From Paradesertivirga sp966210515 (GTDB lineage: Bacteria > Bacteroidota > Bacteroidia > Sphingobacteriales > Sphingobacteriaceae), in contig CBIHLM010000015.1 of assembly GCA_966210515.1 (NCBI GenBank), positions 1 to 64,000 of the forward strand: a stretch of 64,000 nt of DNA, read 5' to 3'. This document shows positions 51,153-59,052 of the stretch, in pieces; position 1 is the first letter of the stretch; each line of letters begins with the position of its first letter. The notes beneath the pieces were generated by a model. It made no database searches. It had not been told where the DNA came from and saw only the letters and a list, made by a program, of their open reading frames with translations. The position numbers were made by a program, and so were the translations under genes.

Positions 51153-51291
51153 TTTTTATCTTTTTTTCCTGAACATTGTTTGCCCGAGTCAGGTACCTGA
51201 CAGATCAAAGGTAAAACAATGCCAGCAGACTGCTTTTATCTTATAGATAAAACTTTTCTCTTCCGAAATCATTATTCTTTAATAAAACATT

Positions 51292-52017
51292 ATGGTTGCC
51301 GAGGAGGAAGTCAGATCAGTAGAAGAATACTTGAATACGATAAAATTTTACAAGGCGAAAAAATGTTTAGAAAGCCAGGAGGATTTCCTTTTTCGCGGGC
51401 AGGCAAACGATCATCCTTTAATACCGAAAATCAGCCGTTTAACTCCCAAAGGTGATTTGTTAAGTATTGAAAAAATTCTGTTGCAGGAATTTAAACGTAC
51501 AAATCCGCTGCTTATAGAGGGTTATCGATCTTATGATGACTGGGATTATCTAACGTTGGGACAACATTATGGTTTGCCAACCCGCTTACTGGATTGGTCG
51601 CACAATGCTTTAACCGCGCTTTGGTTTGCCACAGACAAAGCGGCATCCGAATTATATGAGGCTAAAAACTCGGTAGTGTGGGTTTTAATGGCTGATACTG
51701 AAGACTATAATTTATCGATAGAAAAAGCCCATCCATTTGAAATTACAGAGACTCGGATTTTTAGGCCAAGAATAATTAAACAGCGGATAAATAACCAATC
51801 GGGCGTTTTTTCGATACAGGCATCAGACGAAATTCGGGAGAAATGCGAACTCGACAAGGTCGATTCCTTTTCAAAAAAATTGTTGAAAATCACCCTGTCA
51901 GTAGAACATCTACAGGATATTAGAACGGATCTTAATGTGCTTGGCGTAAACGCTTTTTCTATATTTCCTGAATTGGAGGGCTTATGCGCGTACCTGCAGT
52001 GGAGATATTTTGAATAA
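51292..52017 (+). CDS. FRG-domain protein
   Basis: 241 residues. The FRG domain is named after the 'FLFRGQ' motif (residues 33-38) and has 'YLTLGQHYGLPTRLLDWSHNALTALWFATD' (about 85-115). The rest has no other known domain. FRG proteins are scattered, often in prophages and near mobile or defence genes, with an unknown biochemical role. Here the neighbours are housekeeping genes. Codon use does not look foreign by eye. Confidence 0.88.
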   Translation: MVAEEEVRSVEEYLNTIKFYKAKKCLESQEDFLFRGQANDHPLIPKISRLTPKGDLLSIEKILLQEFKRTNPLLIEGYRSYDDWDYLTLGQHYGLPTRLLDWSHNALTALWFATDKAASELYEAKNSVVWVLMADTEDYNLSIEKAHPFEITETRIFRPRIIKQRINNQSGVFSIQASDEIREKCELDKVDSFSKKLLKITLSVEHLQDIRTDLNVLGVNAFSIFPELEGLCAYLQWRYFE

Positions 52018-52032
52018 TATAAAACCGATAAG

Positions 52033-52767
52033 ATGCTAAGAAGAATAAAAAAAATTTATCGCCGGATGATTGCAGGAGTGATGCTTTTTACCGCAGAGAC
52101 CGTGCTCACAGTTGGACTATTCCTGTTATCGCTAATTGCTTTTTTATCAATCGCCAAATATATATTTCTGGATAAGAAGCAGGAGTTCGACCAGTCAGCA
52201 TTTCTTTTCCTTGGGTCTTTTATAAAAGAAAGTGTTACTAATGTGATGGAGATTTTAAGTGTAATTGGAAATTATCAGGTGATGATTGCCGCAAATCTCC
52301 TCTTAATTCTCTATTTTCTGTTCATCAGGAAACATAAATGGTATTCAATTAAAATTCCGGCCATTTCATTAAGCAGTGTGCTTTTAATGACGGTATTGAA
52401 AATGTTATTTAACAGGCAACGGCCCTTGATTCCTTTATTGGAACAGGCAAGGGGCCTGAGTTTCCCAAGCGGACATGCCATGATGAGTGTGACTTTTTTC
52501 GGCTTGCTTATTTATTTTACCTATCTGCATTTAAAAAATCCTGCACTAAAATCCATTGTTATTTCAGTTATGATTATCCTGATTCTATCAATAGGGATAA
52601 GTAGAGTTTATCTTCGAGTGCATTACGCCAGCGATGTGATTGCGGGCTTTTGTATGGGAGTAATATGGCTCACTATAGCTATTAAAACTCTTAACAGGAT
52701 AGAAGTATATAGCAGAAAAGAGATTAACACCGCAATTGAAGAGACACCGGAACCTGTTGAGTCCTAA
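52033..52767 (+). CDS. Membrane PAP2-family phosphatase
   Basis: 244 residues with about six helices. The complete PAP2 triad is visible: 'KMLFNRQRP' (motif 1), 'SFPSGHAMMSVT' (motif 2) and 'SRVYLRVHYASDVIAGF' (motif 3), all catalytic residues intact, unlike the periplasmic PAP2 at 5 kb. Probably dephosphorylates undecaprenyl-PP or a lipid phosphate. It begins 15 bp after the FRG gene, so the two may form an operon. Confidence 0.93.
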   Translation: MLRRIKKIYRRMIAGVMLFTAETVLTVGLFLLSLIAFLSIAKYIFLDKKQEFDQSAFLFLGSFIKESVTNVMEILSVIGNYQVMIAANLLLILYFLFIRKHKWYSIKIPAISLSSVLLMTVLKMLFNRQRPLIPLLEQARGLSFPSGHAMMSVTFFGLLIYFTYLHLKNPALKSIVISVMIILILSIGISRVYLRVHYASDVIAGFCMGVIWLTIAIKTLNRIEVYSRKEINTAIEETPEPVES

Positions 52768-52848
52768 GTTCCAGGGATTAGGGTGGGAGGATGCTGCTGT
52801 TTTTTTTTGAATATGATTAACCAGCGCTTACAGAAGTTTCGTTATTAT

Positions 52849-52856
52849 TACCTTTG
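52849..52856 (+). promoter_or_regulatory. -7 promoter box of the ubiD-family gene (TACCTTTG)
   Basis: Exact TAnnTTTG with a 4-nt spacer (AATT) to the ATG at 52861, again predicting a near-leaderless mRNA. Confidence 0.5.
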
Positions 52857-52860
52857 AATT

Positions 52861-54696
52861 ATGGGATACAAAAGCTTAGCAGAATGTGTACGAGACCTTG
52901 AAAACCACGGGCATCTTATTCGTATTAAAGAAGAGGTTGACCCACATTTGGAAATGGCTGCTATACATCTGAGAGTTTATGAAAAAGAAGGTCCGGCTCT
53001 GTTTTTCGAAAATATCAAAGGATGTAAGTTTCCTGCCGTTTCCAATCTTTTCGGAACACTTGATCGCTCAAAATTTCTTTTCAGAGATACACTTGATAAA
53101 ATAAAAATTCTTGTGGATCTAAAATCAGATCCTATAAAAGCGGCTAAAAACCCATTCAAATACTTAAATGTAGCCTTGACTGCTTTTTCGGCACTCCCTT
53201 TGAAAAGTCAATGGAATGCACCCATTCTGGCAGGTAAAACTTCCATTTCAGAATTGCCGCAAATTGTAAACTGGCCAATGGACGGCGGCGCTTTTATAAC
53301 TATGCCGCAGGTTTATACTGAGGATATAGACAGGCCAGGCGCAATGAATGCGAATTTGGGGATGTATCGTATTCAATTAAATGGTAATGATTACATTCAG
53401 AATCAGGAAATAGGGTTGCATTACCAGTTGCACAGGGGTATTGGCGTGCATCAGTCAAAAGCAAATGCCAAAGGACAGCCGCTTAAAGTAAGTATTTTTG
53501 TGGGAGGGCCTCCTTCACATCCTTTGGCTGCGGTAATGCCCTTGCCGGAGGGTTTGTCAGAGATGACTTTCGCCGGAGCTTTAGGGAATCGCAGATTTAG
53601 ATATTTCTATGATAAAGAAGGGTTTTGCATTTCTGCAGATGCCGATTTCGTAATAACAGGAACTGTTTATCCCAATGAAAATAAACCCGAGGGGCCATTT
53701 GGAGATCATTTAGGCTATTATAGCCTTACGCATCCTTTTCCCTTAATGAAGGTTCATAACGTCTACCATCGTAAAGATCCGATATGGTCGTTTACAGTGG
53801 TCGGTCGACCTCCACAGGAAGATACTAGTTTCGGTGCCCTGATTCATGATATCACCGGTTCTGCCATCCCAAAAGAAATTAATGGGCTGCATGAAGTTAA
53901 TGCGGTGGATGCAGCTGGTGTACATCCCCTTTTGTTCGCAATAGGAAGTGAACGTTATACACCTTATTTATCCGGCCGAAGGCCGCAAGAAATTTTAACC
54001 ATTGCAAATCATATATTGGGCAAAAACCAACTAAGTCTTGCAAAATACCTGTTTATAGCCGCAAAGGAAGATAATCCGGCTTTGCATACCCGTAATATTG
54101 AAGAATTTTTAGTGCACGTTTTTGAACGGATAGATTTTACCAGGGATCTGCATTTTTATACCAAAACAACCATTGATACACTCGATTACAGTGGCGGTGA
54201 TTTGAATTCAGGATCGAAAGTTGTTTTTGCCGTGGCTGGTGAGGTTAAGAGAGAATTGCTTAAAGAATTGCCTGCCACTTTTGGATTACCAAGGCCATTT
54301 CATAATTGTAAGCTCGCAATGCCCGGGGTGTTGGCGGTAGAGTCGCCGGCGTACGTTTCTACCGAGGAAACTGAAAATCAAATTGAAATATTAAACAGGC
54401 ATTTAAAATCGCACCAGACTAATATAGCCTTGATGGTGCTGTGCGACGATGCCGGATTTACAGCGGAAAACATTAATAACCTTGTCTGGGTGACCTTTAC
54501 CCGGAGTAATCCATCGCACGATATCTATGGCATTAACAGTTTTATTGATAATAAACACTGGGGGTGTCACGGGTCCTTAATTATCGACGCCAGGAAAAAG
54601 CCACATCATGCACCTGAACTGATAAGAGATCCGGAAGTTGAACAAAAGATTGATAGGTTAGGAGTGAAGGGAGCTTCGTTACACGGAATTATCTAA
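52861..54696 (+). CDS. UbiD-family decarboxylase
   Basis: 611 residues. UbiD-type prenylated-FMN decarboxylase: N-terminal 'SLAECVRDLENHGHLIRIKEEVDPHLEMAAIHLRV', 'GPALFFENIKG', core 'LGMYRIQLNGNDYIQNQEIGLHYQLHRGIGVHQSKA' with the metal and cofactor residues, 'SIFVGGPPSHPLAAVMPLPEGLSEMTFAGAL' and 'EGPFGDHLGYYS'. Members serve ubiquinone, menaquinone or aromatic acid decarboxylation. Bacteroidota use menaquinone, so a futalosine or MenD-side step is possible, but no men/mqn gene is adjacent. No UbiX in window. Confidence 0.93.
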   Translation: MGYKSLAECVRDLENHGHLIRIKEEVDPHLEMAAIHLRVYEKEGPALFFENIKGCKFPAVSNLFGTLDRSKFLFRDTLDKIKILVDLKSDPIKAAKNPFKYLNVALTAFSALPLKSQWNAPILAGKTSISELPQIVNWPMDGGAFITMPQVYTEDIDRPGAMNANLGMYRIQLNGNDYIQNQEIGLHYQLHRGIGVHQSKANAKGQPLKVSIFVGGPPSHPLAAVMPLPEGLSEMTFAGALGNRRFRYFYDKEGFCISADADFVITGTVYPNENKPEGPFGDHLGYYSLTHPFPLMKVHNVYHRKDPIWSFTVVGRPPQEDTSFGALIHDITGSAIPKEINGLHEVNAVDAAGVHPLLFAIGSERYTPYLSGRRPQEILTIANHILGKNQLSLAKYLFIAAKEDNPALHTRNIEEFLVHVFERIDFTRDLHFYTKTTIDTLDYSGGDLNSGSKVVFAVAGEVKRELLKELPATFGLPRPFHNCKLAMPGVLAVESPAYVSTEETENQIEILNRHLKSHQTNIALMVLCDDAGFTAENINNLVWVTFTRSNPSHDIYGINSFIDNKHWGCHGSLIIDARKKPHHAPELIRDPEVEQKIDRLGVKGASLHGII

Positions 54697-54738
54697 AACA
54701 AAAAAGGTGTCAGCGCAAACTGACACCTTTTTTGTTTT
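54695..54738. terminator. Bidirectional terminator between UbiD and PRC-barrel genes
   Basis: Perfect 19-bp inverted repeat: arm 54695-54713 and arm 54720-54738 around a 6-nt loop (CGCAAA). A-rich and T-rich flanks give a T-run in both directions, fitting the convergent genes. Confidence 0.92.
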
Positions 54739-54749
54739 AGATGTTGTAA

Positions 54750-55523
54750 TTATTCTTCTGTAGTTTCATACACTGAAACACTTCCATTTATATTCATAAT
54801 TTCAGATACCCGAAAAGCTGCGTCGGCATCATGAATAGTGATGCAAACAACAGATCCACCACCATTCACATTTTCATCTATACCACTGGCGCGGTCGGCC
54901 TGCTTGCTGGATGAAACCTCAATCTCATCTTGACTGTAACCTTCTTTTATTAAATCGCTTATGGTGTTCTCTGCCTCCAGGCTATCATCAAACACTCCAC
55001 AAATAGTTTTACTGTATTCTGGCTTTTTCTTTTTTCTTCCAAACAGTTTGTCTAAATCAAAATGCAGATGATTGTAAAAATCTTCTTCTTCATTTAAAAT
55101 ATCGTTGCCTGTAAGTCCTGCACCCTCTGCAAGTAAATCTTCACCAGCATAGGCCAGACGTACCATGTTTTCTACCCCTGGATTTACATGTCCTTTTTCA
55201 TAATCGGGTAAAGCATTTATGAGATCAGAGTTTAAAGCCGGAATAAACAAGTAATCATCTTCTTCATGTAACTCAGCTGTACCTATCGGCGCGAGGATTT
55301 GTCTTAAATTTTCATCAGTATTCTTACTGTGTAATTCGATAACCAGATATCTGATTTTCTTTGATTGTATGTCATACAACAATTCGATAACACGTCCGAT
55401 TTCATGATTATGCCCGTCGCGAACTTTGAAGTTCCTTAAATCATACTCTGCATCAATTTCAGAAATATCATGTAAACCAAGCTCTTCGAGTCGGGTATGC
55501 TTATAGGTTGTATCTGAGGTCAT
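54750..55523 (-). CDS. PRC-barrel domain protein
   Basis: 257 residues. The PRC-barrel-like domain spans about 15-105: 'EYDLRNFKVRDGHNHEIGRVIELLYDIQSKKIRYLVIELHSK' and 'IGTAELHEEDDYLFIPAL'. The C-terminal part (about 170-257) 'TICGVFDDSLEAENTISDLIKEGYSQDEIEVSS' resembles the general-stress-protein fold (DUF3341/GSP17M-like). Cytosolic. Probably a stress protein. Two terminator-like units lie between its start and the divergent MBL gene. Confidence 0.85.
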   Translation of the reverse strand: MTSDTTYKHTRLEELGLHDISEIDAEYDLRNFKVRDGHNHEIGRVIELLYDIQSKKIRYLVIELHSKNTDENLRQILAPIGTAELHEEDDYLFIPALNSDLINALPDYEKGHVNPGVENMVRLAYAGEDLLAEGAGLTGNDILNEEEDFYNHLHFDLDKLFGRKKKKPEYSKTICGVFDDSLEAENTISDLIKEGYSQDEIEVSSSKQADRASGIDENVNGGGSVVCITIHDADAAFRVSEIMNINGSVSVYETTEE

Positions 55524-55607
55524 AATTTATATCGATGATTATATAAACTAACACTCACGTACCATTATTGTTCCTGTAAAGTGAAATACTGAAAAAATGA
55601 ATCAAAC

Positions 55608-55644
55608 AAAAAAGGTCTTCAAACGGGGAGAATGAAGACCTTTT
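55608..55644 (-). terminator. Minus-strand intrinsic terminator 1
   Basis: 12-bp perfect stem AAAAGGTCTTCA (55610-55621) / TGAAGACCTTTT (55633-55644); reading the minus strand, T-run TTTTTTG follows. Confidence 0.75.
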
Positions 55645-55665
55645 AACTAACCAATTATAAACCTG
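55608..55665 (-). ncRNA. Candidate small RNA or leader 1, minus strand
   Basis: Starts near a full Bacteroidota promoter, TTTG (55695-55698)-N18-TATATTTG (55669-55676), and ends at an intrinsic terminator with a 12-bp stem (55610-55621 / 55633-55644) and T-run. Predicted length about 58 nt. Contains TTGGTTAGTT (minus-strand sense, 55645-55654), complementary to a segment in candidate 2. It could also act as an attenuated leader for the PRC-barrel gene 85 bp downstream. Confidence 0.45.
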
Positions 55666-55668
55666 ACG

Positions 55669-55698
55669 CAAATATACGTTATATATGAAATCCGCAAA
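55669..55698 (-). promoter_or_regulatory. Bacteroidota promoter for candidate small RNA 1
   Basis: -33 TTTG at 55695-55698 and -7 TATATTTG at 55669-55676 with an 18-bp spacer on the minus strand. It is one of the few places in the window where both boxes match. Confidence 0.6.
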
Positions 55699-55755
55699 GC
55701 AAAGTGTTAAAATTTAACAGTTTTTTAACATTTGGAATATGTAAATAAAATAAAC

Positions 55756-55786
55756 AAAAAAAAACCTTGTCGGAATGACAAGGTTT
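55756..55786 (-). terminator. Minus-strand intrinsic terminator 2
   Basis: Perfect 10-bp stem AAACCTTGTC (55762-55771) / GACAAGGTTT (55777-55786) with a 5-nt loop and a long T-run on the minus strand. Confidence 0.8.
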
Positions 55787-55810
55787 AAGGCTGTATTTGG
55801 TTAGTTTGGA
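55756..55810 (-). ncRNA. Candidate small RNA or leader 2, minus strand
   Basis: Starts near TTTG (55841-55844)-N19-TATCTTTA (55814-55821) and ends at an intrinsic terminator (10-bp stem 55762-55771 / 55777-55786, loop ATTCC on the minus strand, T-run). Predicted length about 55 nt. Contains AACTAACCAA (minus-strand sense, 55797-55806), the complement of a segment of candidate 1. Confidence 0.42.
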
Positions 55811-55813
55811 AAC

Positions 55814-55844
55814 TAAAGATAGGAATATTTATGATAATCGCAAA
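55814..55844 (-). promoter_or_regulatory. Bacteroidota promoter for candidate small RNA 2
   Basis: -33 TTTG at 55841-55844 and -7 TATCTTTA (one mismatch to TAnnTTTG) at 55814-55821, spacer 19 bp, minus strand. Confidence 0.45.
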
Positions 55845-55964
55845 ATTATATTGCAATTATTTGCAATTATTATGGTTTTTATAAAAGGCACTGTTGAGAA
55901 ATTGGGTAAGTATGTTATAAACTTATGCGAACAGGTGCCGGCAAAATTCCTATCTTTCACCCTC

Positions 55965-56798
55965 ATGTCCTTAAGTATAGCATCACTAAATTCAGGAAGT
56001 AACGGTAACTGTTATTATGTTGCTAATCAGTATGATGCAGTTTTGGTTGATGCCGGAATATCCTGTCGGGAAACTGAAAAACGGATGTTACGACTTGGGT
56101 TGTCCATGCAGAAAGTGAAAGCGATTTTTGTTTCTCATGAACATCATGATCATATCCGGGGGATACCTGTGCTTGCAAAAAAGTACCAGATTCCGGTATA
56201 CATCACCCCCGGAACATTACAGCACGGAAGTCTTACGTTGGAGCCTCATTTGATAAGGCATTTTAAAGAACACCAGGATACTATGATCGGTGAACTATGT
56301 GTATCCGCTTTTTCTAAATTTCATGATGCGGTAGAGCCTCACAGTTTCATTATCAAATGTAATAACATAAGTGTTGGGGTTTTCACTGATATTGGTTCTG
56401 TATGCGATCGGCTGGTTGATCATTTTAAACAATGTCATGCAGCTTTTCTAGAGGCGAACTATGATGATGTGCTTTTAGAACGCGGTAATTATCCGTATCA
56501 CCTTAAAAAACGGATTCGAGGCGGTAAAGGTCATTTATCGAATAAACAGGCTTTTGAAATGTTTACCGCACATAAACCTTCGTTTATGAGTCACTTATTA
56601 TTATCTCACCTTTCAAAAGATAATAATTGCCCAAAGCTGGTTGAGCAATTATTTACAAGTCAGGCAGGAGATACTGAAGTAATTGTTGCTTCAAGATATG
56701 AAGAATCGAAGCTGTATAAAATTGGCTCTGATTCTGGCATTAGTATCAGTTCCGGAAGGCCGATGAGAAATATTGAATCGCAATACTCTCTGTTTTAA
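55965..56798 (+). CDS. Metallo-beta-lactamase-fold hydrolase (YycJ/WalJ-like)
   Basis: 277 residues from the ATG at 55965; an in-frame start at 55797 would read through the candidate RNA promoter. Metallo-hydrolase motif 'VSHEHHDHI' (HxHxDH), 'DAGISC' near the start, and 'FTDIGSVCDRLVDHFKQCHAAFLEANYD' and 'LLLSHLSKDNN' towards the C-terminus match the YycJ/WalJ group, which includes 5'-to-3' exonuclease or DNA-processing enzymes. Substrate unknown here. topB begins 41 bp downstream, which may reflect a shared role in DNA metabolism. Confidence 0.9.
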   Translation: MSLSIASLNSGSNGNCYYVANQYDAVLVDAGISCRETEKRMLRLGLSMQKVKAIFVSHEHHDHIRGIPVLAKKYQIPVYITPGTLQHGSLTLEPHLIRHFKEHQDTMIGELCVSAFSKFHDAVEPHSFIIKCNNISVGVFTDIGSVCDRLVDHFKQCHAAFLEANYDDVLLERGNYPYHLKKRIRGGKGHLSNKQAFEMFTAHKPSFMSHLLLSHLSKDNNCPKLVEQLFTSQAGDTEVIVASRYEESKLYKIGSDSGISISSGRPMRNIESQYSLF

Positions 56799-56839
56799 CT
56801 CAATAATATTTAAGAATTACAATTAACCACAATCAGAAT

Positions 56840-58687
56840 ATGAAAGTTGTTATTGCTGAAAAACCTTCTGTAGCGCGAGAATTGGCCAAAGTGTTTGGAG
56901 CTACAATAAAAAAAGATGGATACATCGAAGGCAAAAACTATTCGTTCACATGGGCATTCGGGCATCTCTTGCAACTTGCACCGCCTCAGGATTATGGTTT
57001 TTATGGATGGCGCGTTCAGCATTTGCCTATGCTTCCGCAGAAATTTAAACTTGCCGTCCGCAAAATTAAAACCAAGGATGGTATCGTTGAGGATCCGGCG
57101 GTGCGTAAGCAACTGGATACGATTAAAAACTTATTCGATTCTGCAACAGAAATTATCGTAGCAACCGATGCGGGGCGTGAAGGCGAGTTGATTTTCCGCT
57201 ACATATATTATTATCTCAAATGTAAAAAGCCTTTCAGGCGTTTATGGATCTCATCCCAAACCGATCAGGCGATAAAAGATGGCTTTAGAAATTTAAAGCC
57301 CGGAACCGATTATGATACCTTATTCTATTCGGCACATTGCCGTTCTGAGTCTGACTGGCTTGTAGGCATGAATGCCACCCAGGCTTTAAGTATTTCAGCC
57401 GGGAACCGTTCTGTTCTTTCTTTGGGACGCGTTCAAACTCCAACTCTGGCGATGATCTGCGCTCGTTATCTTGAAATCAAGAACTTTGTTCCGCAAATAT
57501 TTTATCAGATAAGCATACAACTATCAAAAAACGGACAGCTCTTCAAAGCAATTTCAGTCGAAAATTATAAGGATAAAGAAAAAGCGCAGGAAGTATTTGA
57601 TAAAGTGCAGGACGTTGCGTCTGGTTTTGCAACCGGTGGAAATATTATCAGTGTAGAAGCTAAGACAAAGAAAGAACCACCTCCTTTGTTGCACGATCTA
57701 AGCAGTTTGCAACAAGAGGCTAATAAACGTAAAGGATACACAGCCGATCAAACTTTAAATATTCTTCAAAACCTTTATGAGGGTAAACTAATCTCGTATC
57801 CCCGCACAGGAAGCAGATATATTGGAGATGATGTTTTTGCAGGAGTTCCGCAGTTGATAGAAAAGCTTCGCAGCCACCCCGACTTTGGTAAGCAGGCAGA
57901 ATTTCTCAGCACTAATCCCTTGAACAAACGCAGCGTGAACGCTAAAAAGGTGACCGATCACCATGCAATACTGCCGACAGGCGAAACTCCGAATTATTTG
58001 TCTGAGGATAAGCAAGCGGTATATAACATGGTGGTAGGCCGGATGTTGGAGGCCTTCCATAAAGAATGTATTAAAGACCTTACCAAAATAAGTATCGAAT
58101 CGGGGACTAAGTTTGTGGCGAATGGAACTGTAATACGTTCAGCGGGCTGGCGATCAGTTTATAATGAGACTGACGATGAGAAAACAGAGGAAGAGAATGC
58201 AACCTTGCCAAAAGTAGATGCCGGAGAACAGCTTCCTGTTGAAAGTAAGGCTCTTCTGGAAAAGCAAACCAAACCTAAACCCTTATTTAATGAAGCCAGT
58301 TTGTTAAAAGCACTTGAAACTGCAGGGAAAGAAATTGAGGATGAAGAGCTGCGATATGCGATGAAAGATGGTGGATTAGGAACTCCGGCCACCCGGGCGT
58401 CTATTATCGAAACACTTATAAAACGTGAATATATTATTCGTGAGAAGAAGAATCTGGTTCCTTCGGGCAAGGGTTTAGCTGTTTTTGAAGTGGTGAAAGA
58501 TAAAAAAATTGCACAGGCCGAGTTAACAGGTAGCTGGGAAAAACGATTAGAGGAAATTCGCTCAGGCGCTTCGGTACAAGAATTTAAGGAAGAAATAAAA
58601 GCATACACTAAAACTATCACCGCAGAATTGCTGGTGGCGGGTAAGGGTTTGGCTGGAACTGAAGCTGCCGTACCTGTTAAAGTCTGA
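56840..58687 (+). CDS. topB: DNA topoisomerase III
   Basis: 615 residues. TOPRIM domain: 'VVIAEKPSVARELAKVFGA' and 'EIIVATDAGREGELIFR' with the DxDxE-like acidic residues. The type IA active-site tyrosine is Y320 in 'GKLISYPRTGSRYI'. The C-terminus has no zinc fingers, as is usual for TopB. It relaxes or decatenates DNA using single-strand cleavage. It clusters with DUF3606 and ligD. Confidence 0.93.
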   Translation: MKVVIAEKPSVARELAKVFGATIKKDGYIEGKNYSFTWAFGHLLQLAPPQDYGFYGWRVQHLPMLPQKFKLAVRKIKTKDGIVEDPAVRKQLDTIKNLFDSATEIIVATDAGREGELIFRYIYYYLKCKKPFRRLWISSQTDQAIKDGFRNLKPGTDYDTLFYSAHCRSESDWLVGMNATQALSISAGNRSVLSLGRVQTPTLAMICARYLEIKNFVPQIFYQISIQLSKNGQLFKAISVENYKDKEKAQEVFDKVQDVASGFATGGNIISVEAKTKKEPPPLLHDLSSLQQEANKRKGYTADQTLNILQNLYEGKLISYPRTGSRYIGDDVFAGVPQLIEKLRSHPDFGKQAEFLSTNPLNKRSVNAKKVTDHHAILPTGETPNYLSEDKQAVYNMVVGRMLEAFHKECIKDLTKISIESGTKFVANGTVIRSAGWRSVYNETDDEKTEEENATLPKVDAGEQLPVESKALLEKQTKPKPLFNEASLLKALETAGKEIEDEELRYAMKDGGLGTPATRASIIETLIKREYIIREKKNLVPSGKGLAVFEVVKDKKIAQAELTGSWEKRLEEIRSGASVQEFKEEIKAYTKTITAELLVAGKGLAGTEAAVPVKV

Positions 58688-58772
58688 TCAAAATTCTTAT
58701 CGCCTGCATTCTCTTAAAACTATCTTCCTTTTTTGGATGTTAAAAAGTTACCTATAAACTAAAACATCTATT

Positions 58773-58952
58773 ATGGCAGCAAGAGGATCAAAGACTGAGC
58801 GGAGGGAAGTGAACTCTTCTCAGGAATATGAGGTAAAATATTTGGCCGAAAAGCTTGGAGTAAGCAGCCAGGCAATTGGTGGTGCTAAACGGGCCACAGG
58901 ATCCAATGACCGTAAGGTAATTGAAAAGTATATTAAAGATAAAAACAAATAG
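58773..58952 (+). CDS. Small DUF3606 protein
   Basis: 59 residues. Sequence 'EYEVKYLAEKLGVSSQAIGGAKRATGSNDRKVIEKYIK' matches the DUF3606 family: tyr-glu-val-x-tyr-trp or leu start, short helical HTH-like core, and basic ends. These are small, often plasmid- or stress-related proteins of unknown function, common in Bacteroidota and Proteobacteria. Too short for many gene finders. It lies 85 bp after topB and 100 bp before ligD on the same strand. Confidence 0.8.
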   Translation: MAARGSKTERREVNSSQEYEVKYLAEKLGVSSQAIGGAKRATGSNDRKVIEKYIKDKNK

Positions 58953-59052
58953 TAGGCGCTCGGCCCCAATATATCCTGCCCGTTTTTAAGGAAACGTGTT
59001 TTAACCTGTCTCATTGTCTGGATTAATTCCCGGGGCTTGGAATCGTGTTTAT

